Below the pieces are notes generated by a model. It was given only the letters and a program-made list of their open reading frames with translations. It searched no databases and was not told the origin of the DNA. From contig NZ_JALLPK010000001.1 in the NCBI RefSeq assembly GCF_023276375.1, positions 2,108,001 to 2,172,000 of the forward strand: a stretch of 64,000 nucleotides of DNA. Reading direction: 5' to 3'. Position 1 is the stretch's first letter, and every line of letters begins with the position of its first letter. The DNA is from Halocatena marina (GTDB lineage: Archaea > Halobacteriota > Halobacteria > Halobacteriales > Haloarculaceae). Below, piece by piece: positions 8,676 to 17,490 of this stretch. A program made the position numbers and the translations under genes.

Positions 8676-9692
8676 TCAGCATCCATTCCCGAATCCCTCT
8701 GTCGCGTACAAAACGTCGTCATCGGTAATTGCGATACCGATGCCTTCTGTCTTCCACGTTCCAAGGATGTTCCGACGGTGAGAATCGCTCGACCACCACT
8801 GCTCGACGATATTGGCGGCGATCTCCTCGGGAGAGGTGCCCTGAATGCTCCGATACAGAATATTCTCTCCCAACCCGTTGCAGCTGATGCCCTCGTCGTT
8901 GTAGTGATCCGCGAAGCTGTCATCCCCAGGTGCAACGTGGGAGAAGTAGTCACGGTCGATCATGTCCTGACTGTGCTTGCGAGCGACACTCGCCATTTGG
9001 GTGTCGTATGAGATGGGTGCTTTACCGTTGTTCTTGCGCTGCCGATTGACTTCCTGATGAACGTTGCGCTCAATCTGATGGATGGTGGACGATCCATCTT
9101 CATCCGATTCTGTTGACGATCCGTCTCCATCTGATTCACTGGATGACCCGTCCCCATCCGATTCAGCGGGCGATCCGTCATCTGATCCGGCGGATGATCC
9201 ATCTCCACCCGATTCAGCGGACGATCGTTCGGTGACAGTCAGCGTGTAGCGTCCACTACCTTCGTGCGAGCTAACAAGAATTCGCAGGTCCGTCGAACTA
9301 TCCGGATCGTCGAGAGTGATCGATCCTTTGCTGGCTTTCGACCACGACTGCTGATCAGAGTGAGACCCGATTGGACAGGAAGTGGTGCCTTCACTGATAT
9401 AGAGGTCGAAATCCGCGCCATCCGGTCCAACAAGCTCGACGACAACCGTCCTCGGGCTGGAAAGCTCCCACTTGTATGACCAGTACTCGCTCTCCCAGGT
9501 TCTGGCGAGCGAACTATCGACACTCGCTGTGGCAGAATCCGAACCACTCCCCTGTCCCGCTCCACGATCAGAATCGGTAGTGGTAGCGGAAGCGGGAGTG
9601 GCCATACCACCGATGGTAGCCACCGCACCTCCTGTTCCAATCGCTTTCAACAGTGTTCTGCGTTCGAAGCCGTTCTCTATTTCATCCGACAT
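8676..9692 (-). CDS. Secreted CAP-domain protein with PPC-like domain
   Basis: A 338-residue exported protein. Residues 1-36 form a Tat-like signal (RRTLLKAIGTGG...ASA). Residues about 55-160 form a beta-rich PPC-like domain (LVGPDGADFDLYIS; GSGRYTLTVTE). Residues about 162-202 are an acidic Ser/Asp/Gly repeat linker with units such as SESDGDGSS. Residues about 210-338 are a CAP (SCP/PR-1) domain with HSQDMIDRDYFSHVAPGD, GLGENI and WWSSDSHRRNIL. CAP domains are widespread in secreted proteins and their role in archaea is unknown. The gene sits between menA and menC on the same strand, although nothing ties it to quinone synthesis. Confidence 0.88.
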   Translation of the reverse strand: MSDEIENGFERRTLLKAIGTGGAVATIGGMATPASATTTDSDRGAGQGSGSDSATASVDSSLARTWESEYWSYKWELSSPRTVVVELVGPDGADFDLYISEGTTSCPIGSHSDQQSWSKASKGSITLDDPDSSTDLRILVSSHEGSGRYTLTVTERSSAESGGDGSSAGSDDGSPAESDGDGSSSESDGDGSSTESDEDGSSTIHQIERNVHQEVNRQRKNNGKAPISYDTQMASVARKHSQDMIDRDYFSHVAPGDDSFADHYNDEGISCNGLGENILYRSIQGTSPEEIAANIVEQWWSSDSHRRNILGTWKTEGIGIAITDDDVLYATEGFGNGC

Positions 9693-9907
9693 TACTGTAG
9701 CCAGAACTGTATTAATCGTTAATTTATTAAAATCTATCCATATGTATTTCTCAATGACATCTACATGCCGATATTTGATTCATAAAAACAAACGTTATTA
9801 CATAATTTATAATGCAGTTTGATAGACATTATACCATCGTTGTTGATGAGTAACACTCACTCCGTGGGAAATGCTACCGACCGAGTGCGTATAGTAGCCG
9901 AATACTC

Positions 9908-10837
9908 CTAAGCGAGAGCGAATCCCACAGCGAAGAGCACCGAGTGGGCTGCAAGCAACTTCCCAGTCGTTTCGAGCGCTGGGTTGAGGGCATCGCCGCT
10001 CGTTTTCGTGAGCACCGTCCGCGAGAGCGAAATCGCAAGCGGGAGTGTGAGCAACGGTAAGAGAACAGTGAGACTGTAGCCGATCAAGGCAAACGCGATC
10101 GGAACGACGTACGCCAACCCGATCAACGACAGGAATTCGATACGGCTCCATCGATAGCCTAACATCACTGCCAGCGTGCGCTTTCCGGTTTTCGCGTCGG
10201 TCTCTCGGTCGCGGATGTTGTTCACGACGAGAATTGTAGTCGAAAGTCCCGCTGCTGGAAGACTTGCGAGAACAACCACTGTGGGTACCGTTTCCGGAGG
10301 AATACCGATCGAAAGCGGCGCTGCGGTCATCGCTGTTGCTTGTACGTAGTACGTGCCGGTGACCGCGACCAGTCCGAAGAAGACGAACACAAAGAGGTCA
10401 CCCAACCCCCGGTAGCCGTACGGGTACGGTCCACCAGTGTAGAGAAGTCCTGCCGCGACTGAGGACAGTCCGACGATCAGAATCGGGAGTCCACCAACGT
10501 AAACGAGATACACCCCTGTAAGGATGGCAACAGCGAAGGTGCCGTACATCGCGCGCTTGACCGCTGCTGGCCGGATAAGTCCCGACTGTGTGACGCGTGT
10601 GAATCCTTCGCGTTCATCGGTGTCTGCACCCTTTACGGCGTCGTAGTAGTCGTTTGCGAAGTTCGTTCCGATCTGGATGAGCAGCGCTCCGAGCAGCGCC
10701 GCAAGCGCCGGTATCGGGCTAAAGACTTCGGATTCAATCGCGAGACCGATCCCGACCACGACCGGAGACGCACCGGCTGGAAGCGTCTGCGGGCGAGCGG
10801 CCATCAGCCACGCTTTTTTTCGAGAAACCTCCGTCAT
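9908..10837 (-). CDS. menA: 1,4-Dihydroxy-2-naphthoate polyprenyltransferase
   Basis: A 309-residue integral membrane UbiA-family prenyltransferase with about eight to nine hydrophobic segments. Both Asp-rich motifs for the prenyl diphosphate and Mg are present: NDYYDAVKGADTDER and NNIRDRETDAKTGKRT. It attaches the polyprenyl chain to DHNA in menaquinone synthesis. The start at ATG 10835-10837 lies 2 bases after the menB stop; an upstream start at 10852 would overlap menB by 13 bases. Either way the pair is coupled. Confidence 0.92.
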   Translation of the reverse strand: MTEVSRKKAWLMAARPQTLPAGASPVVVGIGLAIESEVFSPIPALAALLGALLIQIGTNFANDYYDAVKGADTDEREGFTRVTQSGLIRPAAVKRAMYGTFAVAILTGVYLVYVGGLPILIVGLSSVAAGLLYTGGPYPYGYRGLGDLFVFVFFGLVAVTGTYYVQATAMTAAPLSIGIPPETVPTVVVLASLPAAGLSTTILVVNNIRDRETDAKTGKRTLAVMLGYRWSRIEFLSLIGLAYVVPIAFALIGYSLTVLLPLLTLPLAISLSRTVLTKTSGDALNPALETTGKLLAAHSVLFAVGFALA

Positions 10838-10839
10838 AC

Positions 10840-11721
10840 CTAGTAGTGCCACGGCACGCCAGAGAAGTCTGGCGCGCGCCCCTCGACGAAGGCGTCGCGT
10901 CCCTCTCGGGCTTCATCGGTCATGTACGCGAGCCGGGTCGCCTCACCCGCAAACACCTGCTGACCGACTAGCCCGTCGGTGTCAAGATTGAACGCGTATT
11001 TTAACATCCGAATCGCCGTTGGGGATTTCCCGTTGATCTCCTTTGCCCATTCGAGCGCGGTTTCTTCGAGGGAAGCGTGTGGAACCACGTCATTGACCAT
11101 TCCCATCGTTGCCGCCTCCGCTGCGGAGTACGACTTCCCGAGGAAGAAAATCTCACGGGCTTTCTTTTGACCAACCTGCTGGGCGAGATACGCTGATCCG
11201 AAACCACCGTCGAAGCTCGCCACGTCGGGGTCAGTCTGTTTGAACTGTGCGTGTTCCTCGCTCGCCAGCGTCATATCACAGACGACATGGAGGCTGTGTC
11301 CGCCGCCAACCGCCCAGCCAGGAACGACCGCGATAACTGGCTTTGGCAGATGGCGAATGAGCCGCTGGACTTCGAGGATGTGGAGTCGTCCGGTCTCACT
11401 CCCCTCACCATCATCGTACTGATAGCCATCGGCTCCTCTGATGGCTTGATCACCGCCGGAACAGAACGCTCGGCCTCCGTCTTTTGATGATGGACCGTTG
11501 CCGGTGAGCAACACGCAGCCGACGTCGGTCTGTCGTTTCGCGTGATCAAGCGCGACGTAGAGTTCGTCGACCGTTCCAGGGCGAAACGCGTTGCGCACTT
11601 CGGGTCGATCGAACGCGATACGGACTGTTCCCTGCTCACGCGCGCGATGGTAGGTGATATCCCGGAAGTCGAATTCCGTGATTTCATCCCACTGCTCTGC
11701 ATCGAAAAGTTCCGAAACCAT
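10840..11721 (-). CDS. menB: 1,4-Dihydroxy-2-naphthoyl-CoA synthase
   Basis: A 293-residue crotonase-fold enzyme that closes the second ring, turning o-succinylbenzoyl-CoA into DHNA-CoA. MenB-specific features include the oxyanion-hole segment RAFCSGGDQ, the GWAVGGGHSLHVVCDMTLAS segment, and the FKQTDPDVASFDGGFGSAYL and GVPWHY ends. Length and C-terminal tail match the MenB family rather than general enoyl-CoA hydratases. It is directly followed by menA on the minus strand. The thioesterase (MenI-type) that must act next is not in the window. Confidence 0.95.
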   Translation of the reverse strand: MVSELFDAEQWDEITEFDFRDITYHRAREQGTVRIAFDRPEVRNAFRPGTVDELYVALDHAKRQTDVGCVLLTGNGPSSKDGGRAFCSGGDQAIRGADGYQYDDGEGSETGRLHILEVQRLIRHLPKPVIAVVPGWAVGGGHSLHVVCDMTLASEEHAQFKQTDPDVASFDGGFGSAYLAQQVGQKKAREIFFLGKSYSAAEAATMGMVNDVVPHASLEETALEWAKEINGKSPTAIRMLKYAFNLDTDGLVGQQVFAGEATRLAYMTDEAREGRDAFVEGRAPDFSGVPWHY

Positions 11722-11933
11722 GGCGGAACTTGGTCGGGCGCCGCAAAAAGATTCCTCGTCTGGTTCTGGTTTTGCATCACGCGGACGGTACGCGATAAGT
11801 CGAGTATGAAAAACGCTAAGTGATCAAATCGAGAAGGTGTGACGCTGTTCTCACGTCGACGGGTAGTAGCGATGCAACTGTCAACTGCGCGTGCTGAATT
11901 GATCGAAGATCACTCTGAGACGGAGGAATCGAC

Positions 11934-12767
11934 GTGACTCCGCTTTCGCTCAATGACCTTCCGAGACACTCCGAGTGGGCCGCCTATCTGCTCGATGCGA
12001 GCAGCGATCCACCGACTGATCCGGAAATGTACACGAAATTAGAGACGTACGATGATATCTACGCCTATCTCCTCAAGCGATACCACGAGAATCCGATCGA
12101 TTACGAGACGTTCATCGAGGAAACACGGTCGTTGGGGCGTAACGATCCAGACGTCATCTCGATCGACGAAGCGCTGTATTTTGCCAGCTCAGCTGAACTC
12201 CTCGCACAAGAGAGATCCGTCATCCGCGATGCGCTTCGACCAGCACTCGGTGGAGACGAAACCGTCGTTGATCTCGGCTGTGGGTGGGGTGCGACCCTCG
12301 GCGTCATTGCCGACACATTTCCGAACCGCGTGATTGGGGGCGAATACAGCGAACACGGCGTCGAATTGGCACGCGAGCTCTCCGCTGGAACGGACCGCAT
12401 CTCGGTCGAACAGTTCGATTTCCACGGTGATTGGGATCTCCTTGATGGAAATAACAATATTATCTTCACTTGTGATTCGCTTACAGCGATAGCTTCTGTT
12501 GAAACAGTGGTTGATCGGCTCGCATCGTGTGTGGGAGACGGTGAGATCATCGGTGGCGTTCATCTTGAACCAGTCGGACCACATCCCGACACGATGCTCG
12601 GACTGCTCCGCCGACAGTACGCAAAAGTTCGGAACTACAATACGGACGTATTGTCCGCCATCGGCAAACATCAGAATCTCTCGGTGACCACTGTCGAATA
12701 CGACAGTATCGGGGCAAATCCGCTCCATCCCCTCACGACAGTGAGGTGGCAGGCCAAACAGGAGTGA
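11934..12767 (+). CDS. SAM-dependent class I methyltransferase
   Basis: A 277-residue protein with a Rossmann-type methyltransferase domain from about residue 95. Motif I is VVDLGCGWGATLG near 113-125, followed by an acidic residue after the second strand (GGEYSEHG). The N-terminal 90 residues are helical and not recognised. The substrate is unknown. It starts with GTG at 11934 behind a strong Shine-Dalgarno sequence, GGAGG at 11922-11926. It is divergent from menB and embedded in the men region; MenG/UbiE-specific motifs are not evident, so I do not call it MenG. Confidence 0.78.
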   Translation: MTPLSLNDLPRHSEWAAYLLDASSDPPTDPEMYTKLETYDDIYAYLLKRYHENPIDYETFIEETRSLGRNDPDVISIDEALYFASSAELLAQERSVIRDALRPALGGDETVVDLGCGWGATLGVIADTFPNRVIGGEYSEHGVELARELSAGTDRISVEQFDFHGDWDLLDGNNNIIFTCDSLTAIASVETVVDRLASCVGDGEIIGGVHLEPVGPHPDTMLGLLRRQYAKVRNYNTDVLSAIGKHQNLSVTTVEYDSIGANPLHPLTTVRWQAKQE

Positions 12768-12837
12768 ACAGTGGCTCAAATAAGCCACAACAAATCAGTA
12801 ACTATTAGGGTAGGTACGGACACTCAAGAGACGATAC

Positions 12838-13038
12838 ATGACAACCATGATGGACAAGAAAAATGAATACGCTGTTATTGGCGTCGGTCTCATTGCAGTG
12901 CTTACGTTCCTGTACGCAGTCGTTCTCAGGCAGGCGCTCTTACAGTGGCTGTCGTTCATGCTGACGTTCGTCTTTCTGTATCTCGCGGTGCGGCTCGTTC
13001 GGGCGGTTGAACGGATCGCCGCCGCCGTTGAGGAGTAA
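12838..13038 (+). CDS. Small two-helix membrane protein
   Basis: A 66-residue protein with two hydrophobic segments (about 12-31 and 34-52) and charged ends; the last helix ends in RLVRAVERIAAAVEE. No family is recognised. It follows the methyltransferase by 70 bases on the same strand. Its stop lies 6 bases from the stop of the convergent small membrane protein gene. Codon use is like its neighbours, which supports it being real. Confidence 0.6.
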   Translation: MTTMMDKKNEYAVIGVGLIAVLTFLYAVVLRQALLQWLSFMLTFVFLYLAVRLVRAVERIAAAVEE

Positions 13039-13044
13039 TCAGCT

Positions 13045-13302
13045 TCAGCTCCTCATCGATCGAAGCCGGCTGTACAGTCGGAATCGAACGCCGGCTGACC
13101 GGAATCCACCGTACAGCACGAACACCCCGAGCAATCCATTGAACAGGAATGTCTGTGACGTAATCGGGTGTTCGAGAGCGAAGAACACGATTTGAAGCCC
13201 GATATAGGTAAAAAGGAGACCGAACAGTCGGCAAACTGTTGTTATGGCGATGTAGCGACGTGATGGGGAAGTCGCATCGTCTGCGGGCGTATTGGAGGAC
13301 AT
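13045..13302 (-). CDS. Small membrane protein, unknown function
   Basis: An 85-residue protein with a polar N-terminus and two hydrophobic segments (about 19-41 and 48-68), ending in an Arg-rich tail (RFRLYSRLRSMRS) that would face the cytoplasm. No family is recognised. It lies 69 bases downstream of menD on the same strand and could be co-transcribed with it. It converges with the plus-strand small membrane protein. Confidence 0.6.
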   Translation of the reverse strand: MSSNTPADDATSPSRRYIAITTVCRLFGLLFTYIGLQIVFFALEHPITSQTFLFNGLLGVFVLYGGFRSAGVRFRLYSRLRSMRS

Positions 13303-13371
13303 GATTGTATTTACAATTTAATTCAGTCGATAATAACAGTACGTCCGTTGATTGATCCAGAGCACACGACG

Positions 13372-15120
13372 TTACTGTTCAGTCATTTCACACACCTTTT
13401 CGTGAAGGGAATCCCTGTGTCTGTGGCTCTCCTGTCCGTCGACACAGACTTCGATGACTTGCGTTCCCTCTCCTTCGATTGATTTGCGGTAGGCCGCACG
13501 AAACGCTTCGCGCGATTCGCACCGCTCGAAGTCCAGACCGTATAAATCGCCGGTTGACTCGAAGTCCAGATTGTGTGGGGTGTTGAAGTACTCAGTGAAC
13601 GGAGGATCGAACTCCTCGATCGGAAGGAGGTGGAAAATACCGCCACCGTCGTTGTTCACGAGAACAATTGTGACATCAACGTCACACCGACTGACAGCGA
13701 GGAGGCCGTTCATGTCGTGATAGTACGCGATGTCCCCGGTGACAAGCACGAGCGGTTCCTCGTCACTCGCGCTTTTGACTCCAAGGGCGGTGCTCGTGAT
13801 GCCATCGATTCCGCTTGCGCCACGGTTTCCGAACGTTGTTATCGCTGCCGACCGTGGCGGACCGAATCTGTCGAGATCGCGGACGGGCATACTGTTCGAG
13901 ACGAACAGCGTGCTCGGATCCGGTGTCAGCGTGGTCACATCGTACACGAGTCCGCCCTCGAAGAGAGTCGCGTCGCGTTCGATGAACGACCAGTAGTCCT
14001 GTTCGGCCTGTTCGAAGCGACTGTACCACTCCGTTCCTGCATGAGTAGTTTCGACGCGTTGTGCGAGCGCATCGGCGAGTCGCGTTGGATCCGCACTGAC
14101 GAGATCGGTTGCGGTGAACGACGCCTCCCGCCAGCCACCGGCAGGATCGACGACGAACTGTCGGGCTCCAGAGTCGCGCAGATACTGTCGGAGCGTTTTC
14201 GAGGTGGGTGAGGCACCGAACCGGAGGACAACATCGGGGTCGTGATCGAATGCAGCGAGATACGAATCGTATCCGCCACAGACCAACACACGCTCGACGT
14301 GCGTGCCGAAGCGATGACCAGAAAGCGGATCAGCGAGAACCGGGAAATCCGTCGCATCCGCCAGTCGAGACAGCGCATTTGTGGTGAGATCACTTTCGGG
14401 TCCTGTAACGATGAGACCCCGGTGCGCAGTCTCGATCGATTTCATTAGCGCGCGCACGTCATTCGCATCAAAATCGAGAGCTGGCTCTCCACCGGTCACA
14501 GTTACGAACGGTCCATCGCGTCCGTAAACTGCACGAGGATACTCCTCCGCGAAATCCTCTGGAACGTCATCAGTGGGGACGGGTTCGAGTGGTTTTTCGA
14601 ACGGGACGTTGAGGTGGACAGGTCCCGGCTCGACGCCCATTGTCGTCCCAACCGCTCGCGCGATGGCAGTCCGAAGTGATCGGAGTTTACGATCATCTGC
14701 GTCTGGTTCGGGAAGCGTCCGATATGCGCGCACCGCGTCGCCGTAGAGCTTCTCCTGATCGATCGTCTGATTTGCGCCGCTGTCCTGAAGCACCCGCGGC
14801 CGATCGGCCGTGAGCAAGAGCATCGGTACGCGCGATTGGTGGGACTCGATGACAGCAGGGTGGAAATTCGCTGCTGCGGTTCCTGACGTACAGACGAGCG
14901 GGGTCGGGATTCCTGTGCGCTTTGCGCGACCGAGCGCGAAAAACGCAGCCGAACGCTCATCGAGATGTGAATACGTCTCGATAGCGTCGTGATCGGCGAG
15001 CGCAACTGTGAGCGGAGTACATCGGCTGCCTGGAGCGAGACAAACAGCGTTCACGCCTGCCTTCGCAAGTTCATCAGCGATGACCGATCCCCAAAGCGTG
15101 TTCCGGTTTTGTAAGCTCAT
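13372..15120 (-). CDS. menD: SEPHCHC synthase (2-oxoglutarate decarboxylase type)
   Basis: A 582-residue thiamine diphosphate enzyme of the menaquinone path, adding 2-oxoglutarate to isochorismate. The N-terminal PYR domain begins with FLAPGSRCTPLTVALA-like sequence (VCLAPGSRCTPLT) and HLDERSAAFFALG, and contains CTSGTAAANFHPAV. The C-terminal PP domain carries the ThDP/Mg motif starting at VTGDIAYYHDMNGL and ending at VNNDGGGIF. Length is normal for MenD. It lies 137 bases after menF on the same strand. Confidence 0.95.
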   Translation of the reverse strand: MSLQNRNTLWGSVIADELAKAGVNAVCLAPGSRCTPLTVALADHDAIETYSHLDERSAAFFALGRAKRTGIPTPLVCTSGTAAANFHPAVIESHQSRVPMLLLTADRPRVLQDSGANQTIDQEKLYGDAVRAYRTLPEPDADDRKLRSLRTAIARAVGTTMGVEPGPVHLNVPFEKPLEPVPTDDVPEDFAEEYPRAVYGRDGPFVTVTGGEPALDFDANDVRALMKSIETAHRGLIVTGPESDLTTNALSRLADATDFPVLADPLSGHRFGTHVERVLVCGGYDSYLAAFDHDPDVVLRFGASPTSKTLRQYLRDSGARQFVVDPAGGWREASFTATDLVSADPTRLADALAQRVETTHAGTEWYSRFEQAEQDYWSFIERDATLFEGGLVYDVTTLTPDPSTLFVSNSMPVRDLDRFGPPRSAAITTFGNRGASGIDGITSTALGVKSASDEEPLVLVTGDIAYYHDMNGLLAVSRCDVDVTIVLVNNDGGGIFHLLPIEEFDPPFTEYFNTPHNLDFESTGDLYGLDFERCESREAFRAAYRKSIEGEGTQVIEVCVDGQESHRHRDSLHEKVCEMTEQ

Positions 15121-15257
15121 TCACGTACCCTCACTCCGAACCGCAGACGCCCGTCCTTCCTGACATCACCTGAGCAGCCGTCAGGCCACTCACAGTTCAT
15201 ACGCTGCACCTCACGAGCCTCGTTTTTCTGACTGCATTGCTCATATGAGATCTGAAA

Positions 15258-16610
15258 TCATTCGAGTGCATCGAGAACTGGTCGGTATTTCAGTTGGACT
15301 TCGTCCCATTCACGGTCGGGGTCACTATCTGCAACGATGCCGACGCCAGCAAACAGCGTTACGACGTCTCGCGCCGTGACGGCAGAGCGGAGGGCAACCG
15401 CGAAGGTACCGTTGCCATCGGCATCGAACCAGCCGACAGGTGCGGCATACCAACCGCGTTCGAACGGTTCTGTCGTTCGGATGGTCGCAAGGGCACGATC
15501 CGGCGGGAGTCCACCGACTGCAGGCGTCGGATGGAGCGCTTCAACAAGTGAGAGAATGTGCTCGTCTCGCGTGAGTTCAGCCGAGAGTGGCGTTTCGAGG
15601 TGCTGAACCGTCGCCAGTCGCCGAATGCGGCGTTCGTCTGTCGTGATTGTCGTCGAAAGCGGTTCGAGTTGTTCTCGAATCGCCTCGACAACGAGATCGT
15701 GCTCGTGATTGTCCTTCTCGCTGGATAGCAGTTCACGGGCGAGCCATTCGTCCTCTTCGGGGGTATCGCCGCGTCCAGTCGTTCCCGCGAGTGCACCCGT
15801 TTCGACGGTTCGTCCACGAAGTGAGACGAGACGCTCGGGAGTTGCTCCGAGGAAGTGTGCACCGTCGAGGGCATCGATAAGAAACCCGAAGCAGTCAGGA
15901 TAGGTTTCACGGAGGCGAGCGAGGGTATCAGGAACCGAAAGCTCATCTGCAAGCGTCGTCCGGAGTGCCTGTGCAAGAACAACTTTCCGGAGAGCACCAA
16001 CACGAATCTGTTCAACCGACGCCTCGACAGCAGCGCGCCAATCGTCCCGATCCGTCGCTCGCTCGCGGTCAGCAATCCCAGGCGGGTCCGAATTTTCACC
16101 GGACGTAGAAAGTGAAGACAGCCACTGCGTGGCGTCTGTGAGATATTCTTCAATTCCTCGCTGAGACTCGCCAACTGTGTTGACAGTGAGCCACGCGCGA
16201 TCGTCTTTCCACGTGATCTGAATGCGGGGAAGAACGAACTGTGCGCCAGGAAATCCGGACCATGGTGCACGGGAAGCGTGGTCGTCGTGGAACGCAAAGC
16301 CACCGAAGAGTCGCGGACGGGCTGCCTCAGCATCCGTATCGACATCGGAGTTGGTGAATAAATCGGTTGCTCGCTCACGGATTGTCATGAAACGATCCGA
16401 TCCGTCCGCCCGTAGAACAGCAGCCGCTCCGTTTCCAACGACGGTCGTCCCTCCCGTTTCTGATGCCTGCTCCGGTGTCGACCACACTGTTCGTGGTGTG
16501 TCAGACGACCGAATCACAGACAGGAACGACGGTGGGTCGATCGGTAACGAACGGCTTATAAGCGATCCTTCGAACGAATACACCGACTCACCACCACGGA
16601 GTCGACTCAT
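15258..16610 (-). CDS. menF: Isochorismate synthase
   Basis: A 450-residue chorismate-binding enzyme that makes isochorismate, the first step of menaquinone synthesis. The C-terminal two thirds carry family motifs: KVVLAQALR, the LGATPERLVSLRG segment, TGALAGTTGRG, the HLETPLSAEL region, LHPTPAVGGLP and the end motif FAGVGIVADSDPDREWDE. It is the first gene of the minus-strand men series. Salicylate or anthranilate relatives are excluded by the context with menD immediately downstream. Confidence 0.93.
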   Translation of the reverse strand: MSRLRGGESVYSFEGSLISRSLPIDPPSFLSVIRSSDTPRTVWSTPEQASETGGTTVVGNGAAAVLRADGSDRFMTIRERATDLFTNSDVDTDAEAARPRLFGGFAFHDDHASRAPWSGFPGAQFVLPRIQITWKDDRAWLTVNTVGESQRGIEEYLTDATQWLSSLSTSGENSDPPGIADRERATDRDDWRAAVEASVEQIRVGALRKVVLAQALRTTLADELSVPDTLARLRETYPDCFGFLIDALDGAHFLGATPERLVSLRGRTVETGALAGTTGRGDTPEEDEWLARELLSSEKDNHEHDLVVEAIREQLEPLSTTITTDERRIRRLATVQHLETPLSAELTRDEHILSLVEALHPTPAVGGLPPDRALATIRTTEPFERGWYAAPVGWFDADGNGTFAVALRSAVTARDVVTLFAGVGIVADSDPDREWDEVQLKYRPVLDALE

Positions 16611-16800
16611 TACGTGAAATATTCTCTCCGGAACACTAACTGTACCGTTCTTCGCGCCACAGACGTTGTTTAGACATCACACATGAGATAGAATGCCATA
16701 CATTCATCGGATCAGTGAAAATGATACCTATCGAAGTAAAAATTTCAGTTGAAACAAAGAGATTGTGGGAATATATGATAATCATAGAGGTAGTAATAAA

Positions 16801-16923
16801 TCAGAGTATATAACCGAATGTGGCACAGTAGCAGAGAACACAGTCGACACGGGTCTGTGTGCTGTTATCTGAATCGACTGTCGGACAGCGGTCAGTTGAC
16901 GATTCTTGGGCTTCGTCCACCAT
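16801..16923 (-). CDS. Possible 40-residue Cys-containing microprotein
   Basis: An ATG-initiated frame of 41 codons has an acidic, Ser/Thr-rich first half and a hydrophobic, Cys-rich end (DCVLCYCATFGYIL). Codon use is compatible with the host. No family is recognised, no clear promoter is visible, and two other frames across the same bases are partly open. It could equally be chance. Confidence 0.22.
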   Translation of the reverse strand: MVDEAQESSTDRCPTVDSDNSTQTRVDCVLCYCATFGYIL

Positions 16924-17101
16924 CGACGTAGACTCAGCAACTGAACTTTTGGGTGGTGCCAGTGGGACACACGTATGGTGAAATCAAAATCCTCCTGATC
17001 TCGCCGTTGGGTGTATTATCCAATCGATAGATGAATTTGTATCTGTTTATTTTTATAAACAGTTGAGTCAGTCATGCGCAGAATTAAATAATATACCACA
17101 G

Positions 17102-17262
17102 ATTTATCCGTGGTTGTGTTGAACAATCAGATGGTCCTCAATGGGATAAGTTGGAGACCGAAACCGTGTTTCACACACGGTTTTCCCCAATGCTTCGAAC
17201 CAATGTCTTGATATCCCGTGTTCGGTCTCCAGTTGCTTCTATCATGCTATAGTACTTAACCT
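17102..17262 (+). ncRNA. Candidate structured RNA, copy A
   Basis: This element is homologous to 30202-30370 and folds the same way. Outer stem P1: 17145-17150 with 17237-17243, with a single bulged base at 17239. P2: GGAGACCGAA (17153-17162) pairs with TTCGGTCTCC (17221-17230), 10 bp. P3 hairpin: ACCGTGT (17163-17169) pairs with ACACGGT (17175-17181). Between P3 and the P2 return strand, a largely conserved 39-base stretch contains CAATGTCTTGATAT. Paired positions differ from copy B by compensatory changes. Strand is inferred from G-U pairs that work only on plus. An AT-rich box at 17081-17097 could be its promoter. Confidence 0.6.
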
Positions 17263-17490
17263 TCATATATAGTTACCAAACCATAAAATTTGAAAGATAC
17301 TTACCACGTGAATCAGGCGAGTTCTCCAATCGTTAGCAATAGTGCATCATCAGAGGAAGACAAGCGATTTTACCGAGATAGATATCAAACAGAGATTATT
17401 CTCATGTCTTCATCAGGATCGATAAGCTTAGATAACGATTCTAAGAGGTTATGGATAGCATGGATTATACAGCAATAGATCAATACAGAG

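Larger units (their letters stand above)
16611..17490. other. AT-rich intergenic region upstream of menF
   Basis: About 880 bases without a recognised protein gene. It holds the structured element at 17102-17262, described separately, and a possible 40-codon Cys-containing frame at 16801-16923. Plus-strand AT-rich boxes at 17051-17060 and 17081-17097 could serve as TATA elements for the structured element. From 17262 to 17490 I see no convincing frame or hairpin. Confidence 0.5.

Noticed and set aside
17153-17230. Reading the GGAGACC/GGTCTCC repeat as a simple transposon terminal inverted repeat
   Set aside because: Similarity between the two copies continues outside the repeat on both sides, and the stems vary by compensatory changes, which fits RNA structure better than terminal repeats.
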